Positions 1 to 8,233 of a stretch of DNA of 31,741 nucleotides are shown piece after piece. A model generated the notes under the pieces. That model made no database searches and was not told where the DNA came from. It saw only the letters and a program-made list of their open reading frames with translations. The position numbers were made by a program, and so were the translations under genes. Position 1 is the stretch's first letter, and each line of letters begins with the position of its first letter. This stretch comes from an uncultured Gilliamella sp. (lineage in GTDB: Bacteria > Pseudomonadota > Gammaproteobacteria > Enterobacterales > Enterobacteriaceae), in contig CALYQY010000018.1 in assembly GCA_945291235.1 (NCBI GenBank), positions 1 through 31,741 of the forward strand, given 5' to 3'.

Positions 1-233
1 TTACGTGATGAATATATGTCCTATCTATTATTGCTAATAAAAAATAATTTGCTAACTTTATTGGCACGTTTTACAAACGATAGATGAAATAAAGAGAATG
101 ATTTGATACCAATATTTATATGAATTAAACACAATAAAGTTAACAATATAAATAAAAAGAAATAAATCTTTTCTTCTCAAAGTATTTAAAAAAAATTTAA
201 GATATTTTTCTAAAAAAATATAAGGAATAGCTT

Positions 234-854
234 ATGGAAAATCGTACATTTGAATTTCGTTGTTTTACTCAGCGCTCATTTAAAAATTTAATGATACTCA
301 TTTGTTGCTTTGGTGTTTTAGTCCTTGGTTGTCTCATGTATTTATTTTTCTCTGATGCGATCATGCCGATGATTCCCAACCGGTACTTTGAGGTCATTTT
401 TATTGTTGGACTGCTTGTTCCGGAATTATTTTCTATCTTTCTGTTTGCTATATGTATTGCTCGCTTGTTCCGTAAAAAAATGACGATTAATGTCAATTCA
501 TATTCGATTAGTATTGATGACCATAAAACATTGAATCAAACGTTTCAATGGTCAGCATTAAAAACAGTAATAATGTATAAAAGTACCGTAGTGCTATATC
601 AAACGATTATTTTGGAGTTTAACAATAAGCTTATTAATATGATGATGGCAAAAAGTATATATTTATCCAAAAAAGATATTGATCAATTTCTTCAATTTAT
701 ACAATATGTCGAAGAACAAATTATAAAGCCAGATTTTACATTATCCTCATCGGATACAACTTTATCAACTAAACTTACCCAAGAACTAACAAAAGCATTA
801 ACAAATATAAATGATGATCATGGAGTATACCGTTATTTATATGTCAGAAGGTAA
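234..854 (+). CDS. Small two-TM membrane protein of unknown function
   Basis: A 206-residue protein I do not recognise. Two hydrophobic segments at about residues 17-40 and 52-75 form a membrane hairpin with a short loop, followed by a basic stretch (RLFRKK) suggesting the rest faces the cytoplasm. The remaining 125 residues alternate beta-like strands with a conserved-looking FQWSALKTV segment and end in a helical and Ser/Thr-rich tail. This layout, two TM helices then a small strand-rich domain, resembles YcxB-type membrane proteins, but that is a resemblance only. The start is supported by an AAGGA ribosome binding site about seven bases upstream. It stands alone, convergent with bamD, and is followed by a perfect hairpin. 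The gene looks real; the function is unknown. Confidence 0.65.
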   Translation: MENRTFEFRCFTQRSFKNLMILICCFGVLVLGCLMYLFFSDAIMPMIPNRYFEVIFIVGLLVPELFSIFLFAICIARLFRKKMTINVNSYSISIDDHKTLNQTFQWSALKTVIMYKSTVVLYQTIILEFNNKLINMMMAKSIYLSKKDIDQFLQFIQYVEEQIIKPDFTLSSSDTTLSTKLTQELTKALTNINDDHGVYRYLYVRR

Positions 855-886
855 CGAGGCAATGTTTCTTGATGATAAAATACTAA

Positions 887-916
887 TATGGCTATTTAAA
901 CAATTAAATAGCCATA
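887..916. terminator. Bidirectional hairpin terminator
   Basis: A perfect 13-bp stem (887-899 with 904-916, core ATGGCTATTTAA) closes on the 4-base loop ACAA. It lies between the convergent ends of the gene at 234-854 and bamD. The flanks are T-rich rather than a clean T run on both strands, so it could serve both transcripts. Confidence 0.6.
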
Positions 917-959
917 CTCGATTTTATACAAATTTGGATATGAAGTGATTAATGGTTAA

Positions 960-1754
960 TTAGCCGCCATTAAAGACGCTAGTAAACCGTGAAAAGAATG
1001 ACTTTTGTTGCTCTTTGGGCATATTTTCAAGATTAGCTTGAATGAGTTTATCAACATTTTCGACTTCTGCCGTTAACCCTAATTCTTGATAAGCATTGCG
1101 CATTAACAATAGAGCAGATTTTGTTGAATCTGTATCGGGAAATAGGGATAGCATTTGTGTCACACGATTAATGACAGCGACATACGCCCCACGTTTGGTG
1201 TAAAATTCAGCCACTTTTAACTGATAACGTGCTATTCTATTTTTTAAAAAAACTAAGCGTTTTTGTGCATCAGCGGCATAATAACTTGATGGAAAACTGG
1301 AAACGAGGTAGGAAAAATCTTTAAAAGCCGTGATCGCATATTGGGAATCGCGATCTGAACGATCAACATTGAACCAACCTTGAATCATATTGTCATCTTG
1401 AGCCATATTAGATAGGCCACGCATATATATCACCCAATCAACATTTGGATGAGTCGGATTCAATTTTAAAAAACGGTCTATTAAGGCTACAGCTAGTGGT
1501 AAATCTGCAGTTTTGTAATATGCATAAATTAAATCAAGTTGAACTTGTTGAGAATAGGGACCAAAAGGGTAACTTTTATCCAATGCTTCTAAAACAGTAA
1601 TACTTGATTTTAAATTACCACTATTAAGTGCATCTTGTGCTTTACTATGGAGTTCAACCTCTGATACATTTTCAACATCAGGCTTTGTTGATGTACAACC
1701 AATAAGCACACCACTTAATGCGATAGCCAATAACGAGTGTAAGCGTAATTTCAT
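960..1754 (-). CDS. bamD: BAM complex lipoprotein BamD
   Basis: Outer-membrane assembly factor BamD (YfiO, ComL family), one of the two essential parts of the BAM machine that folds beta-barrel proteins into the outer membrane. The N-terminus is a lipoprotein signal: a basic start, a hydrophobic core and the lipobox LIGC, making Cys20 the lipidated residue of the mature protein. The body, about residues 28-235, is helical with the TPR-like repeats of the family, including the characteristic GPYSQQ and YLVSSFPSSYYA segments. At 264 residues it is slightly longer than the roughly 245 residues of E. coli BamD because of a longer C-terminal tail. It is divergent from rluD, as in enterobacteria. 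Confidence 0.93.
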   Translation of the reverse strand: MKLRLHSLLAIALSGVLIGCTSTKPDVENVSEVELHSKAQDALNSGNLKSSITVLEALDKSYPFGPYSQQVQLDLIYAYYKTADLPLAVALIDRFLKLNPTHPNVDWVIYMRGLSNMAQDDNMIQGWFNVDRSDRDSQYAITAFKDFSYLVSSFPSSYYAADAQKRLVFLKNRIARYQLKVAEFYTKRGAYVAVINRVTQMLSLFPDTDSTKSALLLMRNAYQELGLTAEVENVDKLIQANLENMPKEQQKSFFSRFTSVFNGG

Positions 1755-1795
1755 TCAGTTTCCAATCCAAAAAATAAACAATAACCGTTATGATT

Positions 1796-1805
1796 AGTAT
1801 ATAAT
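1796..1805. promoter_or_regulatory. Overlapping divergent -10 elements, bamD/rluD
   Basis: The 89-base divergent gap holds TATAAT on the plus strand (1800-1805, for rluD) overlapping TATACT on the minus strand (1796-1801, for bamD). I could not assign a convincing -35 to either, so this rests on position and the -10 matches only. Confidence 0.35.
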
Positions 1806-1843
1806 ACTCTAAAACATATCAGCTTAAAATAGATAAATTACAT

Positions 1844-2818
1844 ATGCAAGAATTAAAATTATCAAATCAAATTGAGTCAACTCAACTTGGGATGCGTTTA
1901 GACCAAGCATTATCAGAACTTTTCCCCGATTATTCTCGCTCAAGAATTAAAGACTGGATTATCAATAATAAAGTATTAGTAAACGATGTGATAGTTAATA
2001 AACCCAAAGAGAAAGTATTGGGTGGTGAAAAAATTATTATTCATGCTGAGATTGAAGAAGAGACTTATCATCAACCAGAAGATATTAAATTAGATATTGT
2101 TTATGAAGATGATGATATTTTAGTGATAAATAAACCACGAGATTTAGTTGTTCACCCAGGTGCAGGTAATCCAAATGGCACAGTATTAAATGCGTTATTA
2201 CATTACTGTCCTGAAATTGCTCGCGTTCCACGTGCAGGTATTGTTCATCGGTTGGATAAAGACACGACCGGTTTGATGGTCGTTGCTAAAACTATCGTTG
2301 CCCAAACGCATTTAGTCGAATCGCTACAATTAAGAGAAATAACCCGTGAGTATGAGGCGGTAGCTATGGGTATTATTACGGCGGGAGGATCGATAGATCA
2401 GCCGATTACCCGACACCCTACCAAACGAACTCATATGGCCGTGTTTCCGACAGGAAAACCTGCTGTAACACATTATCGTGTTTTAGAAAAATATCGATTG
2501 CATACAAGATTGCGTTTACGATTAGAAACTGGACGAACACACCAAATTCGAGTACATTTAGCACATATTGCTCATCCTTTGGTCGGTGATCCTCTTTATG
2601 GCGGACGTCCAAGACCACCAAAAGGGGCCAGCGAAACACTTATTAACACATTACGAGAATTTGATAGGCAAGCATTACATGCAACCATGTTAAGGTTATA
2701 TCATCCAGTAACGGGTGAGCAAATGGAATGGCATGCGCCTATACCAGAAGATATGCAAAGACTAGTTGAAGCATTACAAGAAGATACAGAATTATATAAA
2801 CATGAGCTGGATTGGTGA
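1844..2818 (+). CDS. rluD: 23S rRNA pseudouridine synthase RluD
   Basis: RluD makes the pseudouridines in helix 69 of 23S rRNA (E. coli 1911, 1915 and 1917), needed for normal 50S function and termination. An S4 RNA-binding domain covers about residues 15-75. The RluA-type catalytic domain follows, with the signature HRLDKDTTGL carrying the catalytic aspartate at residue 139, the same number as in E. coli. The later GRTHQIRVH motif is intact. Its length of 324 residues is close to the 326 of E. coli. It is followed after 7 bases by pgeF, so the two are co-transcribed. Confidence 0.95.
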   Translation: MQELKLSNQIESTQLGMRLDQALSELFPDYSRSRIKDWIINNKVLVNDVIVNKPKEKVLGGEKIIIHAEIEEETYHQPEDIKLDIVYEDDDILVINKPRDLVVHPGAGNPNGTVLNALLHYCPEIARVPRAGIVHRLDKDTTGLMVVAKTIVAQTHLVESLQLREITREYEAVAMGIITAGGSIDQPITRHPTKRTHMAVFPTGKPAVTHYRVLEKYRLHTRLRLRLETGRTHQIRVHLAHIAHPLVGDPLYGGRPRPPKGASETLINTLREFDRQALHATMLRLYHPVTGEQMEWHAPIPEDMQRLVEALQEDTELYKHELDW

Positions 2819-2825
2819 AAGAAAA

Positions 2826-3596
2826 ATGATTAAATCGATTTATCCTTACTGGTTTGCGCCGAAAAATGTTCGAGCGTTGACCACAACACGAATGGGCGGT
2901 GTCAGTATGCCGCCATTTGAAAGTTTAAATATGGGAGGGCGTACCGGTGATAATATAAATGATGTTGCAGAAAACCGAAAACGCTTAATTACCGCTGAAC
3001 AAATACCCAGCGAACCTTATTGGCTTAATCAAACTCATAGTACTGTCGCCCTTGATATTTCACAAATAAAATTACAACCCCCCACTGGAATCGTTAATAA
3101 TAAACAAATATTTGAAGCTGACGCGGCTTATACTCATCAAGCAAAGCAAGTGTGTGTTGTGTTAACAGCCGATTGTATGCCTTTATTATTTTGCTCTTCG
3201 AAAGGCGATGAGGTCGCGGCAGCGCATGCGGGTTGGCGAGGATTGTGCAATGGAATTTTAGAAGAAACCGTTAAAAAATTCTCCTGTAAACCATCCGAAA
3301 TTATGGTTTGGATGGGACCAGCCATAAGTGCCAAAAAATATGAAGTAGGGGAAGAAATAAAAAAACAATTTGAGGCCATCGATCCAGAAGCAAAAAGTGC
3401 ATTTAAATTAATCAATATACCAGAGCAAAAATATTTGGCCGATCTCTACTTAATTGCCAAACAACGTTTGAATTCAATAGGTGTAAATAAAATATTTGGT
3501 GGTGATTATTGTACTTATACAGAACAAGATAAATTCTTTTCTTATCGACGAGAAAACCGAACAGGAAGAATGGCATCAATGATTTGGTTTGAGTGA
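2826..3596 (+). CDS. pgeF: Peptidoglycan editing factor PgeF (YfiH, DUF152)
   Basis: A member of the YfiH/LACC1 family, reported both as a purine-nucleoside enzyme and, in E. coli, as an editing factor that prevents misincorporation of L-Ser for L-Ala in peptidoglycan. The three metal-binding residues are in place: His71 (NQTHS), Cys117 (TADCMPLLF) and His134 (HAGWRG). The open frame reaches back to 2766 inside rluD. I chose ATG 2826 because the protein then begins MIKSIYPYW as family members do, a GAAAG-type ribosome binding site precedes it, and it clears the rluD stop. It has 256 residues, near the usual 243. It sits directly behind rluD, as in E. coli. Confidence 0.9.
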   Translation: MIKSIYPYWFAPKNVRALTTTRMGGVSMPPFESLNMGGRTGDNINDVAENRKRLITAEQIPSEPYWLNQTHSTVALDISQIKLQPPTGIVNNKQIFEADAAYTHQAKQVCVVLTADCMPLLFCSSKGDEVAAAHAGWRGLCNGILEETVKKFSCKPSEIMVWMGPAISAKKYEVGEEIKKQFEAIDPEAKSAFKLINIPEQKYLADLYLIAKQRLNSIGVNKIFGGDYCTYTEQDKFFSYRRENRTGRMASMIWFE

Positions 3597-3627
3597 TATT
3601 TAAAAAAATGGTGCAAACATTCTCAGA

Positions 3628-3717
3628 TTAGCTGGCAAATAAAGAAACCAATCATGACGTTCCTCAGTTATTCTATTTTGGTGACTTAAAATATAAAACT
3701 TCTCTTCTGCCAGCTAA
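3628..3717. repeat. Inverted repeat with 70-base spacer
   Basis: Perfect 10-base arms, TTAGCTGGCA at 3628-3637 and its complement at 3708-3717, enclose 70 bases. Similarity continues inward imperfectly to about 18 bases (AATAAAGAA against GAAGAGAA read inward). It could be the stem of a small RNA or the ends of a tiny decayed element. I see no target-site duplication and no open frame inside. Confidence 0.45.
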
Positions 3718-3735
3718 ATAATCATTCTTACGTGT

Positions 3736-3762
3736 TTAACTTAGTGAAGTTAAGTTAATTTT
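3736..3762 (+). terminator. Possible terminator after pgeF
   Basis: An 8-bp stem TTAACTTA/TAAGTTAA with a 7-base loop (3744-3750) is followed by TTTTC. It is AT-only apart from one pair and lies 140 bases past pgeF, so it is a weak call. Confidence 0.35.
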
Positions 3763-3948
3763 CATTAAAAATTTATCTTTCATGTTTTGAGCAAGTTAAT
3801 CTTGGCTAATAGTATGCAAAGTTCAAACATGTTATTCTTATTTTCGTAACAAAAACTTTATTAAATTATTAAGTTATATAACTATCACAATCGTTCAGGG
3901 CAAAATTATGAGCCGTTAACGGTAAACAGATGTGCTTTTCGTGATTAA

Positions 3949-4563
3949 TTATTCAATATTAGCAAATTTATGCGTTTGAATATTCAGTAACCATTTATTT
4001 TCAATACGATTTTGATTAATTTGTCCAAGTAATATGATTGTGTCATGCATGTTAAACTCGCCATTTCTTTCACAAGGCGATAAGTAATAGCGTTTAGCTT
4101 GAATATTTTGTTCAATATATTGGCAAAACGAAATGAAGTCAGGATGATTTTCAGCAACGATTCTCACTTCATTAGCAATTGACTGAACTATTTTTTGATA
4201 ACGTGATTGATAGCAAAACTTTGGACTGAGAGCGATATAGTCAATTAAAGCGTCGACTTTGCCTAAACCATTACTTTCAATAGCTATAAAATAACCCGCT
4301 TGTTTAAGGGGTAAGAGTAATTTAGATAGATCTTTAACTAAGGTTGGCTCGCCACCCGTGATAATGATATTTTTGCTTTTATACTGCTTCACTTTGTCGA
4401 GAAGTTGATCTAATGTGAAACGGGTATATTGGCGAAAATTAGTATCACACCAACAACAATTTAGATTACAACCTGCCAAGCGAATAAAAATGGCGGGCAT
4501 ACCGGTATTATAACCTTCGCCTTGCAGTGATTCGAAGATTTCAACAATACGAAACTCAAGCAT
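3949..4563 (-). CDS. queE: 7-carboxy-7-deazaguanine synthase QueE
   Basis: Radical SAM enzyme that converts 6-carboxytetrahydropterin, the QueD product, to 7-carboxy-7-deazaguanine in the preQ1/queuosine pathway. The cluster-binding motif CNLNCCWC gives the Cys-x3-Cys-x2-Cys spacing, and a GGEPT motif follows for SAM binding. The open frame extends upstream to 4608. ATG 4563 is preferred because the protein then starts at MLEFRIVEIF like its homologues and an ACGGAG ribosome binding site (4571-4576) lies seven bases ahead, inside the end of queD. It has 204 residues, a little shorter than the 223 of E. coli. Two bases separate it from the queD stop, so translation is probably coupled. Confidence 0.92.
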   Translation of the reverse strand: MLEFRIVEIFESLQGEGYNTGMPAIFIRLAGCNLNCCWCDTNFRQYTRFTLDQLLDKVKQYKSKNIIITGGEPTLVKDLSKLLLPLKQAGYFIAIESNGLGKVDALIDYIALSPKFCYQSRYQKIVQSIANEVRIVAENHPDFISFCQYIEQNIQAKRYYLSPCERNGEFNMHDTIILLGQINQNRIENKWLLNIQTHKFANIE

Positions 4564-4565
4564 AG

Positions 4566-4988
4566 TTAACTCCGTTGATACTCGCAGTATGAGCTTGGGG
4601 TTTCCCACAGTTTAATCTTGGATATGGGTAAATAGTTCGATAAACAATCAAAAATGTATTGACTCATTCCTTCAGCGGTGGTTCGACACGGAAAAGCAAA
4701 TGTTTTTCGATCCATTTCTTGCAATAAGGTAGCAATACGGCATTCATTAACATTATTTTGGTGGTAAAGATAAGCATGATCGAGCGGATCAATAATATGT
4801 TTTTTTACAATGGATTTGAGATCAGCGTAATCCATTACCATATCTTCGCTGGAACCCTTATTAATGAGTTCACCACTAATTTCGACGACTAATCGGTAAG
4901 TATGACCATGCAGGTTATGACATTTTTTGTTATGCCCGTCTAACATGTGACAAGCATCAAATTGGAACTCTTTGGCAATTTTGAACAT
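4566..4988 (-). CDS. queD: 6-carboxytetrahydropterin synthase QueD
   Basis: QueD (PTPS-like) converts 7,8-dihydroneopterin triphosphate to 6-carboxy-tetrahydropterin, the step before QueE in queuosine synthesis. The zinc histidines are seen in FDACHMLDGH near the N-terminus and in the HNLHGHTYRL motif, and the catalytic region continues through MDYADLK, DPLDHAYL and the TTAEG segment. It has 140 residues, near the family range. It is the first gene of a queD-queE operon. Its ribosome binding site TAGGAA forms the 3' end of the preQ1 riboswitch, so translation is likely shut off when preQ1 is abundant. Confidence 0.93.
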   Translation of the reverse strand: MFKIAKEFQFDACHMLDGHNKKCHNLHGHTYRLVVEISGELINKGSSEDMVMDYADLKSIVKKHIIDPLDHAYLYHQNNVNECRIATLLQEMDRKTFAFPCRTTAEGMSQYIFDCLSNYLPISKIKLWETPSSYCEYQRS

Positions 4989-4994
4989 TTTACA

Positions 4995-5033
4995 TTCCTA
5001 GTTTTTTTTCGTGGGATGGATCACGAACCACGG
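4995..5033 (-). promoter_or_regulatory. preQ1-I riboswitch in the queD leader
   Basis: Read on the minus strand, CGTGG (5032-5028) pairs with CCACG (5014-5010) as stem P1. The loop begins TTCGTG and contains ATCCATC. P1 is followed by an A-rich run of eight and then CTAGGAA, which overlaps the queD ribosome binding site. Hairpin, A-rich tail and a 3' end able to pair back with the loop (TCC with GGA) is the H-type pseudoknot of the class I preQ1 aptamer. Its position before queD fits a translational off-switch. Confidence 0.88.
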
Positions 5034-5061
5034 TTAGTTAACCTAACAGAAGAAAGCGGTT

Positions 5062-5090
5062 AATATAATAGATATCAAGTTATTTGTCAC
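5062..5090 (-). promoter_or_regulatory. Predicted sigma-70 promoter for queD-queE
   Basis: On the minus strand GTGACA (5090-5085) and TATATT (5067-5062) are separated by 17 bases. Transcription would begin about 20 bases upstream of the preQ1 aptamer, which is the geometry expected for this leader. Confidence 0.5.
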
Positions 5091-5224
5091 CTTTCAATTA
5101 TTATCTGAAACTAGATATTCTATTTAGGATGCGATTGTAAATATATTTAAATTTATCATTTTTAGGTCTAAAATGTTTCACGTTAGTCAATTTTTATTAT
5201 CTGTAAAAAAATTCTTGACAAGCT

Positions 5225-5253
5225 CTTGAAATTTTTCCTTCCACACTCATTTA
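5225..5253 (+). promoter_or_regulatory. Heat-shock (sigma-32) type promoter for clpB
   Basis: CTTGAAA at 5225-5231 matches the sigma-32 -35. After 14 bases comes CTCATTTA (5246-5253), one mismatch from the core of the CCCCATnT-type -10. Enterobacterial clpB is a classic RpoH regulon member. A TTGACA at 5215-5220 nearby has no good -10 partner. Confidence 0.65.
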
Positions 5254-5320
5254 GTCATTATGCAAATGGAATAAGTGTTTAATCATTTATGCCAAATTTA
5301 TTGCTAAGGAGATAGATAAT

Positions 5321-7891
5321 ATGAGGTTAGATAAACTCACAAACAAATTTCAACAAGCTTTAGCTGATGCGCAGTCTTTAGCATTAGGTAAAGATAATCA
5401 GTATATAGAGCCTATCCATGTACTCTCAGCAATGCTTAATCAAGAAGGTAGTAGTGTTAAACCATTATTGGCAGCTGCTGGGGCAAATAATGCCATTTTA
5501 CAACAAGAATTAAATCAATCCATTGACCGATTACCTCAAGTGCAGGGTGTCGGTGGCGAAGTTATCCCTTCTCAAGATTTAATTAAAGTTTTAAATTTAT
5601 GCGATAAATTATCTCAAAAAAATGGAGATAGTTATATCTCTTCAGAGCTATTTATATTAGCTGCATTAGACGAAAAAGGGAGCCTTGGCGATATCCTAAA
5701 AAAATCGGGTGTCACTAAAGATAAATTTCTTCAAGCAGTCAATCAATTAAGAGGAAGCGACAACGTGAATGATCCAAATGCAGAAGATCAACGTGGTGCG
5801 TTGAAAAAATACACTATTGATTTAACACAGCGTGCAGAACAAGGTAAACTCGATCCAGTTATTGGGCGTGATGAAGAGATTCGCCGTACGATACAAGTGT
5901 TACAACGTCGTACCAAAAATAACCCTGTGTTAATTGGTGAACCGGGTGTGGGTAAAACTGCGATTGTTGAAGGTTTAGCACAACGTATTGTGAATCGTGA
6001 AGTTCCCGAGGGATTACGTAATAAACGTGTCTTATCCTTGGATATGGGCGCCTTAATCGCTGGTGCTAAATATCGTGGTGAGTTCGAAGAGCGTTTGAAA
6101 GCTGTCCTTAAAGACATCGCTAAAGAAGAAGGTCGTATTATTCTGTTTATCGACGAAATTCACACTATGGTCGGTGCAGGTAAAGGCGATGGTGCTATGG
6201 ATGCCGGAAACATGTTAAAACCAGCTTTAGCTCGGGGTGAATTACACTGCGTTGGGGCAACAACACTTGACGAATATCGTCAATATATTGAAAAAGATCC
6301 TGCATTGGAACGTCGTTTTCAAAAAGTTTATGTGGCTGAACCGACTGTTGAAGACACCATTGCCATTTTGCGTGGTTTGAAAGAGCGTTATGAATTGCAT
6401 CATCATGTTCAAATTACCGATCCAGCCATTGTGGCTGCGGCAACCTTATCGCATCGTTATATTTCAGATCGTATGTTGCCAGATAAAGCCATTGACTTGA
6501 TTGATGAAGCTGCATCGAGTATTCGTATGCAAATGGATTCTAAACCAGAATCATTAGATCGTCTTGAAAGACGTATCATTCAACTTAAACTTGAGCAACA
6601 AGCGCTTAAAAAAGAGTCGGATGATGCCAGTAAAAAACGACTTGAGATGTTAAATAATGAACTTGCTGAAAAAGAAAAGGATTATGCGTCACTTGAAGAA
6701 GAGTGGAAATCAGAGAAAGCTGCACTTTCGGGTACTCAGAATATCAAAGCAGAGTTGGAAAAAGCTCGCACTGAGATAGAACAAGCTCGTCGAGCTGGGG
6801 ATTTAAACAAGATGTCGGAATTGCAATATGGCAAAATTCCGGAACTTGAAAAGAAACTCGCAACAGCTACGCAATTAGAAGGTAAAACCATGAAATTATT
6901 GCGTAACAAAGTGACCGATAACGAGATTGCCGAAGTATTATCGAAAGCGACGGGTATTCCTGTTTCGAGAATGCTTGAAAGCGAAAAAGATAAATTATTA
7001 CACATGGAAGACGCTTTACATAAACGTGTTATTGGGCAAGATGAAGCTGTTGTCGCTGTAGCAAATGCTATTCGTCGTAGCCGTGCTGGTCTTTCTGATC
7101 CGAATAAACCGATTGGGTCTTTCTTATTCTTAGGTCCAACAGGTGTGGGTAAAACCGAACTTTGTAAAGCATTGGCAAACTTTATGTTTGATAGTGAAGA
7201 TGCCATGGTACGGATTGATATGTCTGAATTCATGGAAAAACATTCCGTTGCTCGCTTAATTGGTGCGCCTCCTGGTTATGTTGGTTATGAAGAGGGCGGA
7301 TATTTAACCGAAGCCGTACGACGTCGACCTTATTCAGTAATTTTACTGGATGAAGTGGAAAAAGCGCATCCGGATGTCTTTAATATTTTATTACAAGTCT
7401 TAGATGATGGTCGCTTAACTGACGGACAAGGTCGTACAGTTGATTTCCGCAATACGGTTATCATCATGACATCTAACTTGGGTTCTGATTTAATTCAAGG
7501 ACAAGTTGAGCTTAGTTATGACGAAATGAAAGCATTAGTTATGACCGTGGTAACTAAACATTTTAGACCTGAATTTATCAACCGTATTGATGAAACGGTG
7601 GTCTTCCATCCACTGGGTCAAGAAAACATCAAAGCGATTGCTAGAATTCAATTGGCACATGTTGAAAAACGCTTAGATGAGCGAGGTTATGAAATGGATA
7701 TTTCTGATGCAGCGTTAGAACATCTTGCTAAAGTTGGTTTCGATCCAATTTATGGTGCAAGACCGTTAAAACGCGCTATTCAACAAGAAATTGAAAACCC
7801 ATTAGCACAACAAATATTGTCCGGTAAATTAGTACCAGGTAAAACCATTCATTTGGATTTAGTGGGTGATAATATCGAAGCTAAACAGTAA
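5321..7891 (+). CDS. clpB: Disaggregase chaperone ClpB
   Basis: ClpB is a hexameric AAA+ ATPase that pulls polypeptides out of aggregates together with DnaK. Domain order is complete: N-terminal substrate domain about 1-145, first AAA+ domain with Walker A GEPGVGKT at 206-213 and Walker B FIDEIH, the coiled-coil middle domain about 405-525 with heptad Lys/Glu repeats, second AAA+ domain with Walker A GPTGVGKT near 605, and the C-terminal small domain. At 856 residues it is one short of E. coli. The start has a strong AAGGAG site. A heat-shock-like promoter precedes it, an internal GTG start lies at codon 149, and a rho-independent terminator follows. It is transcribed as a single gene. Confidence 0.98.
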   Translation: MRLDKLTNKFQQALADAQSLALGKDNQYIEPIHVLSAMLNQEGSSVKPLLAAAGANNAILQQELNQSIDRLPQVQGVGGEVIPSQDLIKVLNLCDKLSQKNGDSYISSELFILAALDEKGSLGDILKKSGVTKDKFLQAVNQLRGSDNVNDPNAEDQRGALKKYTIDLTQRAEQGKLDPVIGRDEEIRRTIQVLQRRTKNNPVLIGEPGVGKTAIVEGLAQRIVNREVPEGLRNKRVLSLDMGALIAGAKYRGEFEERLKAVLKDIAKEEGRIILFIDEIHTMVGAGKGDGAMDAGNMLKPALARGELHCVGATTLDEYRQYIEKDPALERRFQKVYVAEPTVEDTIAILRGLKERYELHHHVQITDPAIVAAATLSHRYISDRMLPDKAIDLIDEAASSIRMQMDSKPESLDRLERRIIQLKLEQQALKKESDDASKKRLEMLNNELAEKEKDYASLEEEWKSEKAALSGTQNIKAELEKARTEIEQARRAGDLNKMSELQYGKIPELEKKLATATQLEGKTMKLLRNKVTDNEIAEVLSKATGIPVSRMLESEKDKLLHMEDALHKRVIGQDEAVVAVANAIRRSRAGLSDPNKPIGSFLFLGPTGVGKTELCKALANFMFDSEDAMVRIDMSEFMEKHSVARLIGAPPGYVGYEEGGYLTEAVRRRPYSVILLDEVEKAHPDVFNILLQVLDDGRLTDGQGRTVDFRNTVIIMTSNLGSDLIQGQVELSYDEMKALVMTVVTKHFRPEFINRIDETVVFHPLGQENIKAIARIQLAHVEKRLDERGYEMDISDAALEHLAKVGFDPIYGARPLKRAIQQEIENPLAQQILSGKLVPGKTIHLDLVGDNIEAKQ
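5749..5767 (+). other. Internal translation start for short ClpB
   Basis: Codon 149 of clpB is GTG (5765-5767), in the context [20 protein letters not shown] (5749-5757), a ribosome binding site, lies about eight bases ahead. E. coli uses a GTG at Val149 to make the short form lacking the N domain, so the dual-start design appears conserved. Confidence 0.6.
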
Positions 7892-7900
7892 TCAACAAAT

Positions 7901-7931
7901 AAACCGACCTTAATGGTCGGTTTTTTTTTAT
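7901..7931 (+). terminator. Rho-independent terminator of clpB
   Basis: Stem AAACCGACC (7901-7909) pairs with GGTCGGTTT (7915-7923) around the loop TTAAT. The descending arm runs into nine consecutive T. Confidence 0.95.
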
Positions 7932-8119
7932 TATACCGATCCGTCACTTTAACAGTGTATATTGCGGTAGATAAGTCATCGTCAATTTTAGATCTCTCAA
8001 TAATCAATCGATCCATTCTCGTTTTAACTCATTTGCATTAATAATAACTTTAACATATTAATAATATTGAGTATTTCCTAATAGAAAAACATCAATAGAA
8101 TTTAAATGACTTCATTTTT

Positions 8120-8135
8120 TGTGATCATGATCTCA
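8120..8135. promoter_or_regulatory. CRP-like site upstream of the HAD phosphatase
   Basis: TGTGA, six bases (TCATGA), TCTCA. This differs at one base from the CRP consensus half-site pair TGTGA-N6-TCACA. It lies about 100 bases before the phosphatase start. Only the sequence match supports it. Confidence 0.4.
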
Positions 8136-8179
8136 TCCTGAACGATTACAATATTGCCAAATCGATCATAAAGCATCAT

Positions 8180-8202
8180 AATCAATCATATCTTGATTGA
8201 TT
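8180..8202. repeat. Inverted repeat before the HAD phosphatase
   Basis: AATCAATCA (8180-8188) and TGATTGATT (8194-8202) form a perfect 9-bp dyad with a 5-base centre, ending 31 bases before the start codon. It could be an operator or a leader hairpin. Confidence 0.4.
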
Positions 8203-8233
8203 AAATAAAATGGCAATGAGAAAGGATAATAAA

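Larger units (their letters stand above)
3597..3948. other. Noncoding gap between pgeF and queE
   Basis: This 352-base stretch has no credible gene on either strand. It holds a long-spaced inverted repeat at 3628-3717, an AT-rich hairpin at 3736-3758 and the 10-base palindrome CCGTTAACGG at 3913-3922. In E. coli clpB follows here directly, so the gap and queED mark a rearrangement point. Confidence 0.6.

Noticed and set aside
1..87. Open frame from the left edge to TGA 85-87, possible C-terminus of an upstream gene
   Set aside because: Only 28 codons in very AT-rich DNA, with no recognisable motif; chance cannot be excluded.
2766..2825. Upstream extension of pgeF and similar early starts (queE at 4608, ilvI TTG 19468, alr TTG 10070, HAD 8210)
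   Set aside because: Downstream ATGs have ribosome binding sites and match the N-termini of homologues.
3913..3922. Palindrome CCGTTAACGG as a queE terminator
   Set aside because: It has no loop and no T run on the minus strand; too short to call.
6736..7233. Long minus-strand open frames inside clpB (also 5788-6117)
   Set aside because: They lie wholly opposite the conserved clpB coding sequence, have unusual composition and no ribosome binding site.
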